A stretch of DNA of 64,000 nt from Streptomyces qaidamensis (GCF_001611795.1 NZ_CP015098.1:434001-498000); one strand, 5' to 3'; numbered from the stretch's first letter, positions 17,361-26,618 are shown. The notes: generated by a model not told the origin, from the sequence alone. Made by a program: numbers and translations.

Positions 17361-18583
17361 CCGTGACCGACCGCATCGCTCTGGACCCGTTAGGCACCGA
17401 CATCGCCGCCGAGAGCGCCCGGCTGCGTGCCCTGGGCCCGATCGTGCCCGTGGAGCTGCCCGGCGGCATCCCCGCCTGGGCGCCCACCCGGTACGACACG
17501 CTGAAGGAGCTCATCCTCGACCCGCGGGTCAGCAAGGACCCGCGGCTGCACTGGCGGCTGTGGCCCGAGATCGCCGAGAAACCGTCCTGGGCCTGGATCC
17601 TGGGCTGGGTCGGCGTGGTCAACATGCTCTCCACCTACGGCCCGGACCACACCCGGCTGCGCAAACTGGTCGCGCCCAGCTTCACGCACCGGCGCACCGA
17701 GGCGATGCGGCCCCGGGTGGAGGCGATCACGGCGGAGCTGCTGGCCGCGCTGGAGGCGGCCGACGGCGAGGTCGTCGACGTCAAGGCCGGCTTCGCGCAT
17801 CCACTGCCGATGCGGATGATCTGTGAACTGATGGGCGTGCCGGAAGAGTTGCGGGAGGACACCGGCCGGCTCATCGCGGCCATCATGGACACCTCCGACC
17901 CGAGCCCGGAGCACGCGGCGTCCGTGCAGCGGCAGATCGGGACGGTGCTGCCCGCCCTGATCGCGCACCGGGCCGCGCACCCCGGGGACGACATGACGAC
18001 GGAGCTGATCCGGGTCCGGGACGAGGACGGTGACCGGCTGAGCGATGAGGAGTTGCTGTACACGCTCCTGCTGGTGATCGGCGCCGGTTTCGAGACCACG
18101 GTGAACCTGATAGGCAACGCGGTGGTCGCCCTGCTCCGCCGTCCCGGGCAGCTGGCGGCCGTGCGGTCCGGCGAGATCGGCTGGGACGCGGTCGTCGACG
18201 AGACGTTGCGCGCGCACCCGTCGATCGCGTCACTGCCGCTGCGGTTCGCCGTCACCGACGTCGTCGTCGGCGGGGTGACGATCCCGGCCGGCGACGCCAT
18301 CATCACGACGTACGCCGCCGCGGGGCTCGATCCCGCGCACTACGGGCCGGACGCCGACCGGTTCGATGCCGCGCGCGGCGCCGACGACCATCTGGCGTTC
18401 GGGATCGGCGTGCACCGCTGCATCGGGGCGCCGCTGGCCCGGCTGGAGGCCCTGACCGCGCTGCCGGCGCTGTTCGAGCGGTTCCCCGGCCTGCGTCTGG
18501 CCGAGGGCGACGAGGGTCTGCGGCAGGTGCCGTCGTTCATCGCGTTCGGCTGGCAGGAGATCCCGGTGCGGCTGCGGGGCTGA
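17357..18583 (+). CDS. Cytochrome P450, CYP154-like
   Basis: A 408-residue P450 with all standard motifs: I-helix VIGAGFETTVNL, K-helix ETLR (E282, R285), and haem loop FGIGVHRCIGAP with Cys355. It starts by GTGA overlap with the CYP157-like gene and has AGGAGG 7 nt upstream. CYP154 enzymes include steroid and macrolide hydroxylases, but the substrate here cannot be inferred. Electron-transfer partners (ferredoxin, reductase) are not encoded nearby. Confidence 0.93.
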   Translation: MTVTDRIALDPLGTDIAAESARLRALGPIVPVELPGGIPAWAPTRYDTLKELILDPRVSKDPRLHWRLWPEIAEKPSWAWILGWVGVVNMLSTYGPDHTRLRKLVAPSFTHRRTEAMRPRVEAITAELLAALEAADGEVVDVKAGFAHPLPMRMICELMGVPEELREDTGRLIAAIMDTSDPSPEHAASVQRQIGTVLPALIAHRAAHPGDDMTTELIRVRDEDGDRLSDEELLYTLLLVIGAGFETTVNLIGNAVVALLRRPGQLAAVRSGEIGWDAVVDETLRAHPSIASLPLRFAVTDVVVGGVTIPAGDAIITTYAAAGLDPAHYGPDADRFDAARGADDHLAFGIGVHRCIGAPLARLEALTALPALFERFPGLRLAEGDEGLRQVPSFIAFGWQEIPVRLRG

Positions 18584-18627
18584 CGGCACCGGCGGGCGCC
18601 GCCGCGTGAGAGCAGCGCGCGGGAGCG

Positions 18628-18650
18628 CGACCGGTCCCCCGTTCCGGTCG
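18628..18650. terminator. Hairpin after the conservon-P450 operon
   Basis: A 7-bp perfect stem (CGACCGG / CCGGTCG) with a 9-nt loop lies 44 bp after the P450 stop, in the gap between convergent operons. Termination is inferred; no T-run follows. Confidence 0.5.
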
Positions 18651-18814
18651 TGCCCCCGCTGTTGGTTGAACCTACGTCCAGGGCCGTGGCCTTGTGAACC
18701 GTGTCGATGCCCACTGCACGCTCAGCGGGGCTCACCCGTGCACAGCTGAGTCCGGATGGCCCGGTTTCGTCCCGCCCTGACCTGGCACACCGGTTGTCCC
18801 GGCGGAGGACCGGC

Positions 18815-20308
18815 TCAGGCGGGGCGCCGGAGTTCCGGCAGATCGAGGTCGCCCACGGCCAGGTGCGCCAGCACGACCTCGTACAGGTCGGTGCCCGCGG
18901 CGAGGAGCTGGCGTTCCAGGACCGGTTCGGCGCTGCGGACGTGTTCGCGCACGGTCTGGGCGTGCACGCCGAGGGCCTGCGCGGCCCGTTCGGCGTTGCC
19001 GCCGGCGGCGATCCAGGTGCGCAGCGTCCGGCGCGGGTTCCTGGTGTCGGCGTCCAGCCGGCCCAGCAGGTCCTGCGCCCAGGTGCGTACGGCGGGGCCG
19101 GACAGCAGGTCGGCGAGCCGCAGCCCGGGGTCTTCGGTGCCGTCGGCGCGCGGGGTGTCGGGCAGGCCGATCTGGGTGTTGAGCGCCAGGTGGACGACGG
19201 CCCGGGCCGTGAGGTCGGTGAAGTCGGTGCCGAGCAGGGTCTCGACGCGTTCCATGCGGGCGCGGACGGTGTTGCGGCTGACGCCGAGGACCTTGGCGGC
19301 GTTGACGGCGGTGAACTCCAGGCCGAGCCGGCTGGTGGCGAGGAGTTCGGCGCGGGTGTGGTGCGGCAGGGTGTCCAGCGGGCGCAGCACCCGGGACGTC
19401 CAGCCGCGCAGCGCCACCGGGTCCATGAGGCGTTCGGGGTGGGTGCGCTCGGCGTAGACGGCCGTCTTGTCGGGCCGGAAGTGTGCGACGGCGAGGGCGC
19501 TGACGGCCTGCCCGTAGGCGGTGGCGGTCCGGGCGAGGCTCTGCCGGACGCTGCCGCCGAGGAAGAGGTCGGGGTGGCGTCGGACCAGGGACCGCAGGGC
19601 GTCGCCCGTGGCCTCCCGGGGGCCGACGACGATCACGTGCCCGTCCATGGCCGGGCAGCGCACGACGAGGGCGTCCTCCCGGGTGCTGTCCAGGCACTCC
19701 TCGGCGATGCGGTCGCGTGCGGCGGGGGCGGACTCGACGACGTACACGCTCGCCGTCTCGGCGTCGAGCAGGCCGGGCCAGAGTCCCGCGGCGACGCGAC
19801 GGGCGGCGATGGTGTCCTCGACCATGAGCAGTTGCAGGATCGCCAGGCGCAGATCGGCGGTGGCCCGGCGCAGCCGGTATCCGGCCGCGTTCGACTCGCT
19901 CACCGTCAGCAGCAGCTCGACCACCTGGGCGGTGTGGGTGACGATGTCGGAGGCCCGCCGGTCGAAGGGGGTGTGCCGGGAGACGGCGAGCACGCACGCG
20001 TGGGACGGGTGTTCCACCCTGACCAGTCGCAGGTGGCGTTCCTGGCTTTCCCAGGCCGCTGAGGCGATCCGGCCGGCGGTGATGTCCGCGACCAGGTCCT
20101 CGTCCAGGGGGAGCCGGTTTCCGGCGACGAGGTTCCCGGCGGCGTCCTGGAGGGCGACGGTCGCGCCCACGGTGCCGGAGAGCCAGGCGACGACTCTGCG
20201 GACGTCGCGCCCGGCCGGGCGCAGATGCTCCAGCAGTTCCGCCGCCCACGCCGGACCCGTGCCGGCCTGAGTCTCCTGCTGCCGGTTCCCGTCCTCTCGG
20301 CCAGCCAC
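18815..20308 (-). CDS. PucR-type helix-turn-helix transcriptional regulator
   Basis: A 497-residue regulator. The N-terminal half looks like a GAF-type sensor region (GTVGATVALQDAAGNLVAGN). A helix-turn-helix lies around residues 345-375 (VLGVSRNTVRARMERVETLL). A second HTH-like segment near the C-terminus reads QALGVHAQTVREHVRSAEP, the PucR C-terminal HTH_30 form. PucR-type proteins usually control purine or amino-acid catabolism. Its target is unclear; the divergent neighbour is yciO-like. A GTG start with GGAAGG upstream is used. Confidence 0.85.
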   Translation of the reverse strand: MAGREDGNRQQETQAGTGPAWAAELLEHLRPAGRDVRRVVAWLSGTVGATVALQDAAGNLVAGNRLPLDEDLVADITAGRIASAAWESQERHLRLVRVEHPSHACVLAVSRHTPFDRRASDIVTHTAQVVELLLTVSESNAAGYRLRRATADLRLAILQLLMVEDTIAARRVAAGLWPGLLDAETASVYVVESAPAARDRIAEECLDSTREDALVVRCPAMDGHVIVVGPREATGDALRSLVRRHPDLFLGGSVRQSLARTATAYGQAVSALAVAHFRPDKTAVYAERTHPERLMDPVALRGWTSRVLRPLDTLPHHTRAELLATSRLGLEFTAVNAAKVLGVSRNTVRARMERVETLLGTDFTDLTARAVVHLALNTQIGLPDTPRADGTEDPGLRLADLLSGPAVRTWAQDLLGRLDADTRNPRRTLRTWIAAGGNAERAAQALGVHAQTVREHVRSAEPVLERQLLAAGTDLYEVVLAHLAVGDLDLPELRRPA

Positions 20309-20475
20309 CTGGGCCTTCCCCTCGCTCCTGGTGCCGCTTCCGGCACACCGGTCGGGGACGTTACCTCACGTCCGGAGGGCTCTCCTCCGGCCCGGGCCCC
20401 GGACGGCGGGGGCCCGTGTCCCCGAACCCGGCCCCCTTGCGCCGCCGACCCGCACCGGCGGCATAAGCTCGGCGG

Positions 20476-21096
20476 ATGGCGAAGTACTACGACGTGCACC
20501 CCGACAACCCGCAGGCCCGCACCATCGGCCAGATCGCCGACAGCATCCGCGCCGACGCTCTTGTCGCCTACCCCACGGACTCCTGTTACGCACTGGGCTG
20601 CCGCCTCGGCAGTCGTGACGGCATCGACCGGATCCGTACGATCCGCAAGCTGGACGACCGGCACCACTTCACTCTCGTGTGCCAGGACTTCGCCCAGCTC
20701 GGCCAGTTCGTGCGGATCGACAACGACGTGTTCCGTGCGATCAAGGCGTCGACGCCCGGCAGCTACACGTTCATCCTGCCCGCGACGAAGGAGGTGCCGC
20801 GCGTGCTGCAGCACCCCAAGAAGAAGACGGTCGGTGTACGCATCCCCGACCACGTCGTCACGCAGGCCCTGCTCGCCGAGCTCGGGGAGCCGCTGCTGTC
20901 CAGCACGCTGCTGCTGCCCGGCGAGGAGGAGCCGATGACGCAGGGCTGGGAGATCAAGGACCTGCTCGACCATGTGCTGGACGGGGTGGTCGACTCCGGT
21001 GACTGCGGAACGGAGCCCACGACGGTCGTCGACTTCTCCGGCGGGGAGGCCGAGATCGTGCGGCACGGCGCGGGCGACCCCTCGCGGTTCGAGTAA
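20476..21096 (+). CDS. yciO: YciO family protein (YrdC/Sua5-like fold)
   Basis: A 206-residue YrdC-domain protein. It begins MAKYYDVHPDNPQARTI and has YPTDSCYALGC, HFTLVCQDF, STPGSYTFILPATKEVPR and PTTVVDFSG, closely matching the YciO branch rather than TsaC. YrdC proteins bind ATP and threonine to form threonylcarbamoyl-AMP for tRNA t6A. YciO proteins are paralogues whose role is less clear. Monocistronic; the following 145 bp has no gene. Confidence 0.9.
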   Translation: MAKYYDVHPDNPQARTIGQIADSIRADALVAYPTDSCYALGCRLGSRDGIDRIRTIRKLDDRHHFTLVCQDFAQLGQFVRIDNDVFRAIKASTPGSYTFILPATKEVPRVLQHPKKKTVGVRIPDHVVTQALLAELGEPLLSSTLLLPGEEEPMTQGWEIKDLLDHVLDGVVDSGDCGTEPTTVVDFSGGEAEIVRHGAGDPSRFE

Positions 21097-21241
21097 AACG
21101 GGAACCAAGGGCCGTTCACGGTTGAACCACGTGCCGGGGGCGGGCGAAATGCCCCGGGAACGGGCGTGCCACGATGCCCGTGATCCGCCCGGTCACGCGG
21201 ACGGGTTCCTGGCCCCACCCCCGCAGAGAGGCAGCCCAGCC

Positions 21242-21997
21242 ATGACCGCCGTACAGGGAACCGCTGTCGACATCCCCACCGAGGACGGCACCGCCGACGC
21301 GTATCTGGCCCACCCCGCCGACGGGGGCGCCCACCCGGCGGTCCTGGTCTTCATGGACGCCTTCGGTCTGCGTCCGCAGCTGCGGTCCATGGCGGACCGG
21401 CTGGCCGCCGAGGGCTACGCGGTGCTGGTGCCGAACGTGTTCTATCGGCACGGCCCTGCCCCGTTGTTCGACCTGCCCGAGTTCATCGACCCGGGGGCGC
21501 GGCCGGAGATCTTCGAGCGCATCGTGCCGGTCATGCAGGCCCTGACCCCCGACCTGGCGATGCGGGACGCCGGTGCGTATCTGAGCTGGCTGGACGGGTC
21601 CCCGGCCGTCGCCGACGGACCGGTCGCGCTGACCGGCTACTGCATGGGCGCCCGCCTCTCGCTGCTCACCGCCGGCACCTACCCGGAGCGGGTCGCGGCC
21701 GCCGCCGGATTCCACGGCGGACGGCTGGCCACGGACACCCCGGACAGCCCCCACCTGGTGGCCGGCAAGGTCACCGCCGAGCTGTACTTCGGCCACGCCG
21801 ACCAGGACCCCTCGCTGCCCGAGGAGCAGATCGAGCGCCTGGAGGAGGCTCTGACGGCGGCTGGCGTGCGCCACCGCTGCGAGGTGTACACGGGAGCGCC
21901 CCACGGTTTCACGCAGGCCGACACCGCCTCGTACCACCGGGAGGGCGCCGAGCGCCACTGGTCGGCGCTGCTCGACCTGCTGAAGCGCACATTCTGA
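21242..21997 (+). CDS. Dienelactone hydrolase family protein
   Basis: A 251-residue alpha/beta-hydrolase. The catalytic triad can be read as C134 (GYCMGAR), an Asp at 187 or 189 (HADQDPS) and H221 (GAPHGFTQ). The Cys nucleophile and the GxCxG elbow mark the dienelactone hydrolase family, which opens lactones such as dienelactone in aromatic degradation, though many members have other ester substrates. It begins MTAVQGTAVDIPTEDGTADA, after GAGAGG. No aromatic-degradation neighbours are present, so the substrate is open. Confidence 0.9.
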   Translation: MTAVQGTAVDIPTEDGTADAYLAHPADGGAHPAVLVFMDAFGLRPQLRSMADRLAAEGYAVLVPNVFYRHGPAPLFDLPEFIDPGARPEIFERIVPVMQALTPDLAMRDAGAYLSWLDGSPAVADGPVALTGYCMGARLSLLTAGTYPERVAAAAGFHGGRLATDTPDSPHLVAGKVTAELYFGHADQDPSLPEEQIERLEEALTAAGVRHRCEVYTGAPHGFTQADTASYHREGAERHWSALLDLLKRTF

Positions 21998-22049
21998 CCC
22001 CAATCGGGATCTGCTGAGAAGGAGTTGCCGGCCTACCGACGGTAAGGGC

Positions 22050-22079
22050 TTGCTCTCGTGCGATCCCTGCGCGTAGACC
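22050..22079 (+). promoter_or_regulatory. Possible HrdB-type promoter of the MHYT gene
   Basis: TTGCTC at 22050-22055 and TAGACC at 22074-22079 are separated by 18 bp and lie 39 bp before the start codon. The match to the vegetative consensus (TTGACn, TAnnnT) is partial. A small inverted repeat, TACCG-A-CGGTA, lies just upstream near 22034. Confidence 0.35.
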
Positions 22080-22117
22080 TTGCTGGAAACCAGCCATGAC
22101 TCGGGGGGAGTTGGCTT

Positions 22118-22951
22118 ATGGACGGCACGGTCGACGGGTTCCGCTACGGTGCGGTGACTCCGGTGGCGGCCTATCTGATGGCCTGTCTGGGAGGGGCGCT
22201 GGGGCTGCGGTGCATCGTGCGCTCGCTGCTCGACGCGCGTTCCTGGAGGGCGGGCTGGCTGGCGTTAGGAGCGGCCTCCATCGGATGCGGCATCTGGACG
22301 ATGCACTTCATCGCCATGATCGGTTTCCACGTGGAGGAGACCCGGGTCCGGTACGACGCGGCCACGACGGTGCTCAGTCTCGTCGTGGCCGTCGCCGTGG
22401 TGGGCATCGGCGTGTTCATCGTCGGCTTCCGCGGCACGAGCGGCGGCACGCTGGCGGTGGCCGGCGCGATCACCGGCCTGGGCGTGGCGGGCATGCACTA
22501 CCTCGGCATGGCGGCGATGCGGCTGAACGGCGAGGTCGGCTACGACCCGGTCGGTGTCGCGATGTCCGTGCTGATCGCCATCGTTGCCGCGACAGCGGCG
22601 CTGTGGGCGGCCGTCACCATCCGCGGCTTCCTGACGAGCCTCGGGGCGAGCCTGGTGATGGGCGTGGCGGTGTCCGGGATGCACTACACGGGCATGGCCG
22701 CCGTCAGCGTCCATGTGCACGACATGACCGGCGGGACCTGGGAGGGCGACTCCCCCACGTCCCTGCTGCTGCCGATGCTGCTGGGGCCGGTCGTCTTCCT
22801 GCTGCTGGCCGGGGTCGTGGTGATGTTCGATCCGCTGCTGGTGCTGGGCGAGCGGTCCTCCGCCCCCCGGCCGGACTCCCCGGCCCCCAACTCCCCCGCC
22901 GGGAAGCGCCCTTCGTGGCGCGCGGCGGCATCGTCCGCGCGCGAACGGTGA
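22118..22951 (+). CDS. MHYT-domain integral membrane sensor protein
   Basis: A 277-residue protein with seven likely membrane helices and three copies of the MHYT motif: WTMHFIAMIGF, GMHYLGMAAM and GMHYTGMAAV. MHYT domains are proposed copper-containing sensors of O2, CO or NO, and in other bacteria are often joined to GGDEF/EAL modules. Here the sensor domain stands alone, with a short Pro-rich cytosolic tail (APRPDSPAPNSPAG). The ATG has a strong GGGGGGAG ribosome-binding site. Signalling partner unknown. Confidence 0.92.
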   Translation: MDGTVDGFRYGAVTPVAAYLMACLGGALGLRCIVRSLLDARSWRAGWLALGAASIGCGIWTMHFIAMIGFHVEETRVRYDAATTVLSLVVAVAVVGIGVFIVGFRGTSGGTLAVAGAITGLGVAGMHYLGMAAMRLNGEVGYDPVGVAMSVLIAIVAATAALWAAVTIRGFLTSLGASLVMGVAVSGMHYTGMAAVSVHVHDMTGGTWEGDSPTSLLLPMLLGPVVFLLLAGVVVMFDPLLVLGERSSAPRPDSPAPNSPAGKRPSWRAAASSARER

Positions 22952-22998
22952 ACAGCCCGCCTGGGGGCGGGTCATGAGCCGGTTGTTACGGTGCACCG

Positions 22999-24504
22999 GT
23001 GTCTGACTCCTCACGCGATACCGCCGAAGGCGCCGGCTGGGGCACCACCGAACGAGGCGCGTACCAGCGGTTGATGCCGCCGAAGACCGAGAAGATCTCC
23101 TGGCTGAACCCCAGGATGCTGTGGATCGCCCGCAACGGCGTGCTCGCCTCCTGGTTCGGGGACCCCACCGGCGGGACGCGCAGCCGGTGGGTGGCGCAGC
23201 GGGCCGCCTCCGGCGCACCGGCCGACAAGGTGATCCGGCGCGATGACCCGGACCGGTTCTCGTTCCTGGTCATCGGCGACACCGGTGAGGGCGACGACCC
23301 CCAGTACGCCGTGGTACCGGGCCTTCTGAGCACCGGTCAGGACACCCGCTTCGCCGTGCTGGCCAGTGACGTGATCTACCCGGTGGGCAGTGCGGACGAC
23401 TACGACACCAAGTTCTTCCGCCCCTACCGGGACTACCGGGCGCCGATCTACGCGATACCCGGCAACCACGACTGGTACGAGGACCTCGGCGGCTTCATGC
23501 GCGTCTTCTGCGACGACGCCCCGCCCCTGCCGCCCGAGCCCCGGCCGCGCCCGCTCACCCGGGCCTGGCTGCGGTCGCTGCTGTGGCACCGGCCGGGCCC
23601 GGACGACGGCCGGCGGCTCGCCGAGGCACGGGGGCAGCGCTCCGCCCCCGCCCAACAGGCCGTCCAGCCGGGTCCGTACTGGGCGATCGACGCCGGGCCG
23701 GTGCGGATCATCGGCATCGACACGGGTCTGCTCGGCACCCTCGACGCCGAGCAGGGCGCCTGGCTGCGCGAGGTCTCCCGAGGGCCCCGCCCGAAAATCC
23801 TCGTCACGGGCTCGCCGCTGTACGTGGACGGCCGGTGCGAGCCGTGCGCCATCGAAGGGGGCGGGACCGTCGACGCCATCGTTCGCGACCCGGACCACCA
23901 CTACGTGGCGGCGATCGGCGGCGACATCCACAACTACCAGCGCTACCCGGTCCGGCTGGACGACGGCCGCATGCTCCAGTACGTCGTCGCGGGCGGGGGC
24001 GGCGCGTTCATGCACGCCACTCACACGATCCCCCGCGTCAACGTCGCCGGCGTCACCGAGCAGGACTTCCGCTGCTACCCGCTGCGCGGCGACTCCCTGG
24101 CCTTCTACAGCCGGCTCTACGGCCGCCGGCTGCGGATGCGCCGCTTCTTCACGCTCACCGAAGCCGAGGCGACGGCCGTGATCGCCGAGCGTCTCGGTAT
24201 CAGGCCCACTCGGGCCCCGGGCGCCTCGACCCGCGTCACCCGGCGCGTCCGCCTGGTCGCCGGGCTGCTGGGCACCGGCCGCCGCCCCGACAAGGCGAAG
24301 CGGTTCCGGCTGCCCGTGCGGAAGATCTACACGTCGCTGTTCTCGCCGGGCTCGGCGACGTACAGCCCGCCGTTCTTCAAGTGCTTCCTGCGCCTTGACG
24401 TCTCCCCGGAGTCGGTCCGGCTGCGCTGCTACGCGGCCACCGGCAACCGCGCCCAGGAGGTCGACCCGCCGGTCGAGGACGAGGTGACGATCCCGCTGCG
24501 CTGA
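22999..24504 (+). CDS. Calcineurin-like metallophosphoesterase
   Basis: A 501-residue phosphoesterase. Metal-binding motifs appear in order: VIGDTGEGD near residue 93, LASDVIYPVG, IPGNHDWYED (the GNHD motif) and GGDIHNYQRYP. This arrangement matches the calcineurin-like (MPP) superfamily. The C-terminal 130 residues (KIYTSLFSPGSATYSPPFFK) are an extra domain I do not recognise. No signal peptide is seen. Substrates of related Streptomyces proteins are unknown to me. GTG start. Confidence 0.85.
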   Translation: MSDSSRDTAEGAGWGTTERGAYQRLMPPKTEKISWLNPRMLWIARNGVLASWFGDPTGGTRSRWVAQRAASGAPADKVIRRDDPDRFSFLVIGDTGEGDDPQYAVVPGLLSTGQDTRFAVLASDVIYPVGSADDYDTKFFRPYRDYRAPIYAIPGNHDWYEDLGGFMRVFCDDAPPLPPEPRPRPLTRAWLRSLLWHRPGPDDGRRLAEARGQRSAPAQQAVQPGPYWAIDAGPVRIIGIDTGLLGTLDAEQGAWLREVSRGPRPKILVTGSPLYVDGRCEPCAIEGGGTVDAIVRDPDHHYVAAIGGDIHNYQRYPVRLDDGRMLQYVVAGGGGAFMHATHTIPRVNVAGVTEQDFRCYPLRGDSLAFYSRLYGRRLRMRRFFTLTEAEATAVIAERLGIRPTRAPGASTRVTRRVRLVAGLLGTGRRPDKAKRFRLPVRKIYTSLFSPGSATYSPPFFKCFLRLDVSPESVRLRCYAATGNRAQEVDPPVEDEVTIPLR

Positions 24505-24558
24505 CCGGGCGGGAACGGGAACAGCACGGGCCTCCGCCGGGGTGGCACCACCACAGGC

Positions 24559-24574
24559 CATTGAAGGTTCAATG
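24559..24574. promoter_or_regulatory. Perfect inverted repeat, likely repressor operator
   Basis: CATTGAA-GG-TTCAATG is a perfect 16-bp palindrome with a 2-bp centre, ending 11 bp before the GTG start of the LLM oxidoreductase and just before its GGAGG site. Its size and position suit a MarR- or HxlR-type winged-helix regulator. No such regulator gene is adjacent. Confidence 0.6.
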
Positions 24575-24585
24575 ATGGAGGGCTC

Positions 24586-25614
24586 GTGCCGCCGACCCCA
24601 CGCCCGCTGCGCAAGCTGGGCTTCCTGACCATCGGACTGTTCGACGCGGCGGACCCGCGCCGAGGTCACGAGTCGACGCTGGAGATCATCGAACTCGGGG
24701 AACGGCTCGGCTTCGACAGCGCGTGGGTGCGTCACCGGCATCTGCAGTACGGCATCTCCTCCCCGGTCGCCGTCCTGTCGGCGGCGTCCCAGCGCACCCG
24801 CCGTATCGAGCTGGGCACGGCGGTCACCCCGCTCGGCTGGGAGAACCCGCTGCGGATGGCCGAGGACCTGGCCACCGTCGACCTGCTGTCGGGCGGCCGG
24901 CTCAACCCGGGCGTGAGCGTGGGCCCGCCCCTGCACTTCGACCAGGTCAAAGGCGCGCTCTACCCGGACACGGCCGATGCCGAGGACTTCGGTTACGGGC
25001 GCGTGGAGCGGCTGCTCGCGGCCGTGCGGGGCGAGCCGGTGACGGACTTCAGCGGGGTCGAGGGCTTCGAGGTCTTCTCGGACCGGGTGCAGCCGCAGTC
25101 CCCCGGCTTGGGGAGCCGTCTGTGGTACGGCGGCGGCAGCCTGCGCTCGGCCCGGTGGGCGGCCGAGCACGGCATGAACCTCCTCACCAGCAGTGTCGTC
25201 AAGGCCGAAGAGCCCGAGGGCCCCTACGACTTCGCGGAGATCCAGCTCGCCCAGATCCGCGCCTTCCGCGCCGCCCACCCCCACGGCGAGGCGGCCCGGG
25301 TCTCGCAGGGCATGGTCGTCATCCCCACGGACGGCGCCTCGCCCGAGCAGCGCGCACGCTACGAGGAGTACGCGGCCCAGCGCACTCCCCGGACAGTCTC
25401 ACCCCAGGGCCCGGCACGGCTGCTGTTCGCGCCGGACCTGGTGGGCACCTCGGCGGAGATCGCCGAACGGCTGCACGCGCACGCCGCGTTCCGGGAGGTG
25501 GAGGAGGTGGCGTTCGCACTGCCCTTCACCTTCGAGCACGAGGACTACGTGCAGATCCTCACCGACATGGCGACGAAGCTGGGCCCGGCCCTGGGATGGC
25601 AACCGGGCCTGTGA
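24586..25614 (+). CDS. LLM-class flavin-dependent oxidoreductase
   Basis: A 342-residue luciferase-like (F420 or FMN) oxidoreductase with a TIM-barrel: LGFLTIGLFD at the first strand, ERLGFDSAWVRHRHL, TRRIELGTAVTPLGW, MAEDLATVDLLSGGRLNPGV and WYGGGSLRSARWAAEHGMN. These are standard family segments. Members oxidise or reduce diverse substrates; the cofactor and reaction cannot be fixed here. A palindromic operator directly precedes the ribosome-binding site, which suggests substrate-responsive repression. It converges on the TauD-like gene. Confidence 0.9.
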   Translation: MPPTPRPLRKLGFLTIGLFDAADPRRGHESTLEIIELGERLGFDSAWVRHRHLQYGISSPVAVLSAASQRTRRIELGTAVTPLGWENPLRMAEDLATVDLLSGGRLNPGVSVGPPLHFDQVKGALYPDTADAEDFGYGRVERLLAAVRGEPVTDFSGVEGFEVFSDRVQPQSPGLGSRLWYGGGSLRSARWAAEHGMNLLTSSVVKAEEPEGPYDFAEIQLAQIRAFRAAHPHGEAARVSQGMVVIPTDGASPEQRARYEEYAAQRTPRTVSPQGPARLLFAPDLVGTSAEIAERLHAHAAFREVEEVAFALPFTFEHEDYVQILTDMATKLGPALGWQPGL

Positions 25615-25643
25615 GGGCGGTCCGTCGCTTCCGCCGGGCCGGT

Positions 25644-26618
25644 TCACCAGTGGCCCGGCGTGGTCCCGGTGATCGGCTCCGATGCCCTGCCGTCCACGCC
25701 GACGGGCACGTCCCCGGCGAGCATCACGCGGTGCATGATCCGGGGATGGTCGAGGTGGGCGGTGTCGCCGGGGGCGAGGTGCATGGTGGCCCGGTTGTCC
25801 CAGAACGCCACGCTGCCCGGCTCCCAGCGGAAGCGGACCGTGTACTCGGGCCGGACCGCCTGCTCCAGCAGCATCTCCAGGATCGCGGCGCTCTCGGGCC
25901 GGGAGAGGCCGGCGATCTGCTCGACGTAGTAGCCGTTGACGTACAGGATCCGCTCCCCCGTCTCCGGGTGGACGCGCACCAGGGGGTGCACCGAGGCGAC
26001 CTGACGGTCCAGCAGGTGCCGGACGTACGCGTCGTCGCCGGGCCGTGGCTGGTAGCCGACGCCGAGCCGGTGCTCGGCCCGCAGCCCGTCGACGAACTGC
26101 CGGAGCGGCGCGGAGAGTCCGGCGTACGCCGCCGCCAGGTTGGACCAGGTGGTGTCGCCGCCGTAGGGCGGCACGGTCTCGGCGCGCAGGATCGTCGCGG
26201 CGGGCGGGTCGACGCGGGCGCCGTGGTCGCAGTGCCAGCCGCGCAGCAGGGTGTGCCGGCGGCGGCGCAGCCACTCGTCGTGCTCCATCCCGAACCGTCC
26301 GCCCAGCTCCAGCCGGTCGGCGGTCGTCTCGATCTCGGGGAAGTCCGGCGGTGAGGCCTTGCCCCGCCGGGGCAGCACGACGGTCTCCCCGAACCGGCGC
26401 GCGAAGGCCACGTGCCCGGCGTGGTCCAGCCGCTGCCCCCGGAAGAACACCACCTTCCACCGCAGCACCGCCGCCCTGATCGCGGCGACCACCGCGCCGT
26501 CGAGGTCGGCCGCCAGATCGACCCCGGCGATCTCGGCCCCGATGTACCCGGCGACCGGCCGCACCTCCACTCCGGCCTCCCGCGCCGCCTCGTCCGTCGT
26601 CCGGTTGTCCCTCGTCAT
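25644..26618 (-). CDS. TauD/TfdA family 2-oxoglutarate-dependent dioxygenase
   Basis: A 324-residue Fe(II)/2-oxoglutarate dioxygenase. The iron facial triad is readable as H129 and D131 (GWHCDHGARVDPP) and H296 (IMHRVML, followed by the 2-oxoglutarate-binding Arg). The start has VRPVAGYIGAEIAGVDL and the middle WKVVFFRGQ, both typical of TauD/TfdA. Substrates include taurine, alkyl sulfates and aryloxyacids. The neighbouring LLM oxidoreductase could suggest sulfonate use, but no sulfonate transporter is near. Confidence 0.92.
   Translation of the reverse strand: MTRDNRTTDEAAREAGVEVRPVAGYIGAEIAGVDLAADLDGAVVAAIRAAVLRWKVVFFRGQRLDHAGHVAFARRFGETVVLPRRGKASPPDFPEIETTADRLELGGRFGMEHDEWLRRRRHTLLRGWHCDHGARVDPPAATILRAETVPPYGGDTTWSNLAAAYAGLSAPLRQFVDGLRAEHRLGVGYQPRPGDDAYVRHLLDRQVASVHPLVRVHPETGERILYVNGYYVEQIAGLSRPESAAILEMLLEQAVRPEYTVRFRWEPGSVAFWDNRATMHLAPGDTAHLDHPRIMHRVMLAGDVPVGVDGRASEPITGTTPGHW

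Noticed and set aside
18701..20062. 453-codon forward frame opposite the PucR regulator
   Set aside because: The reverse strand encodes a clear regulator with two HTH motifs.
23011..25284. 757-codon reverse frame across the metallophosphatase and LLM genes
   Set aside because: Spans two well-supported genes on the other strand and has no recognisable domain.
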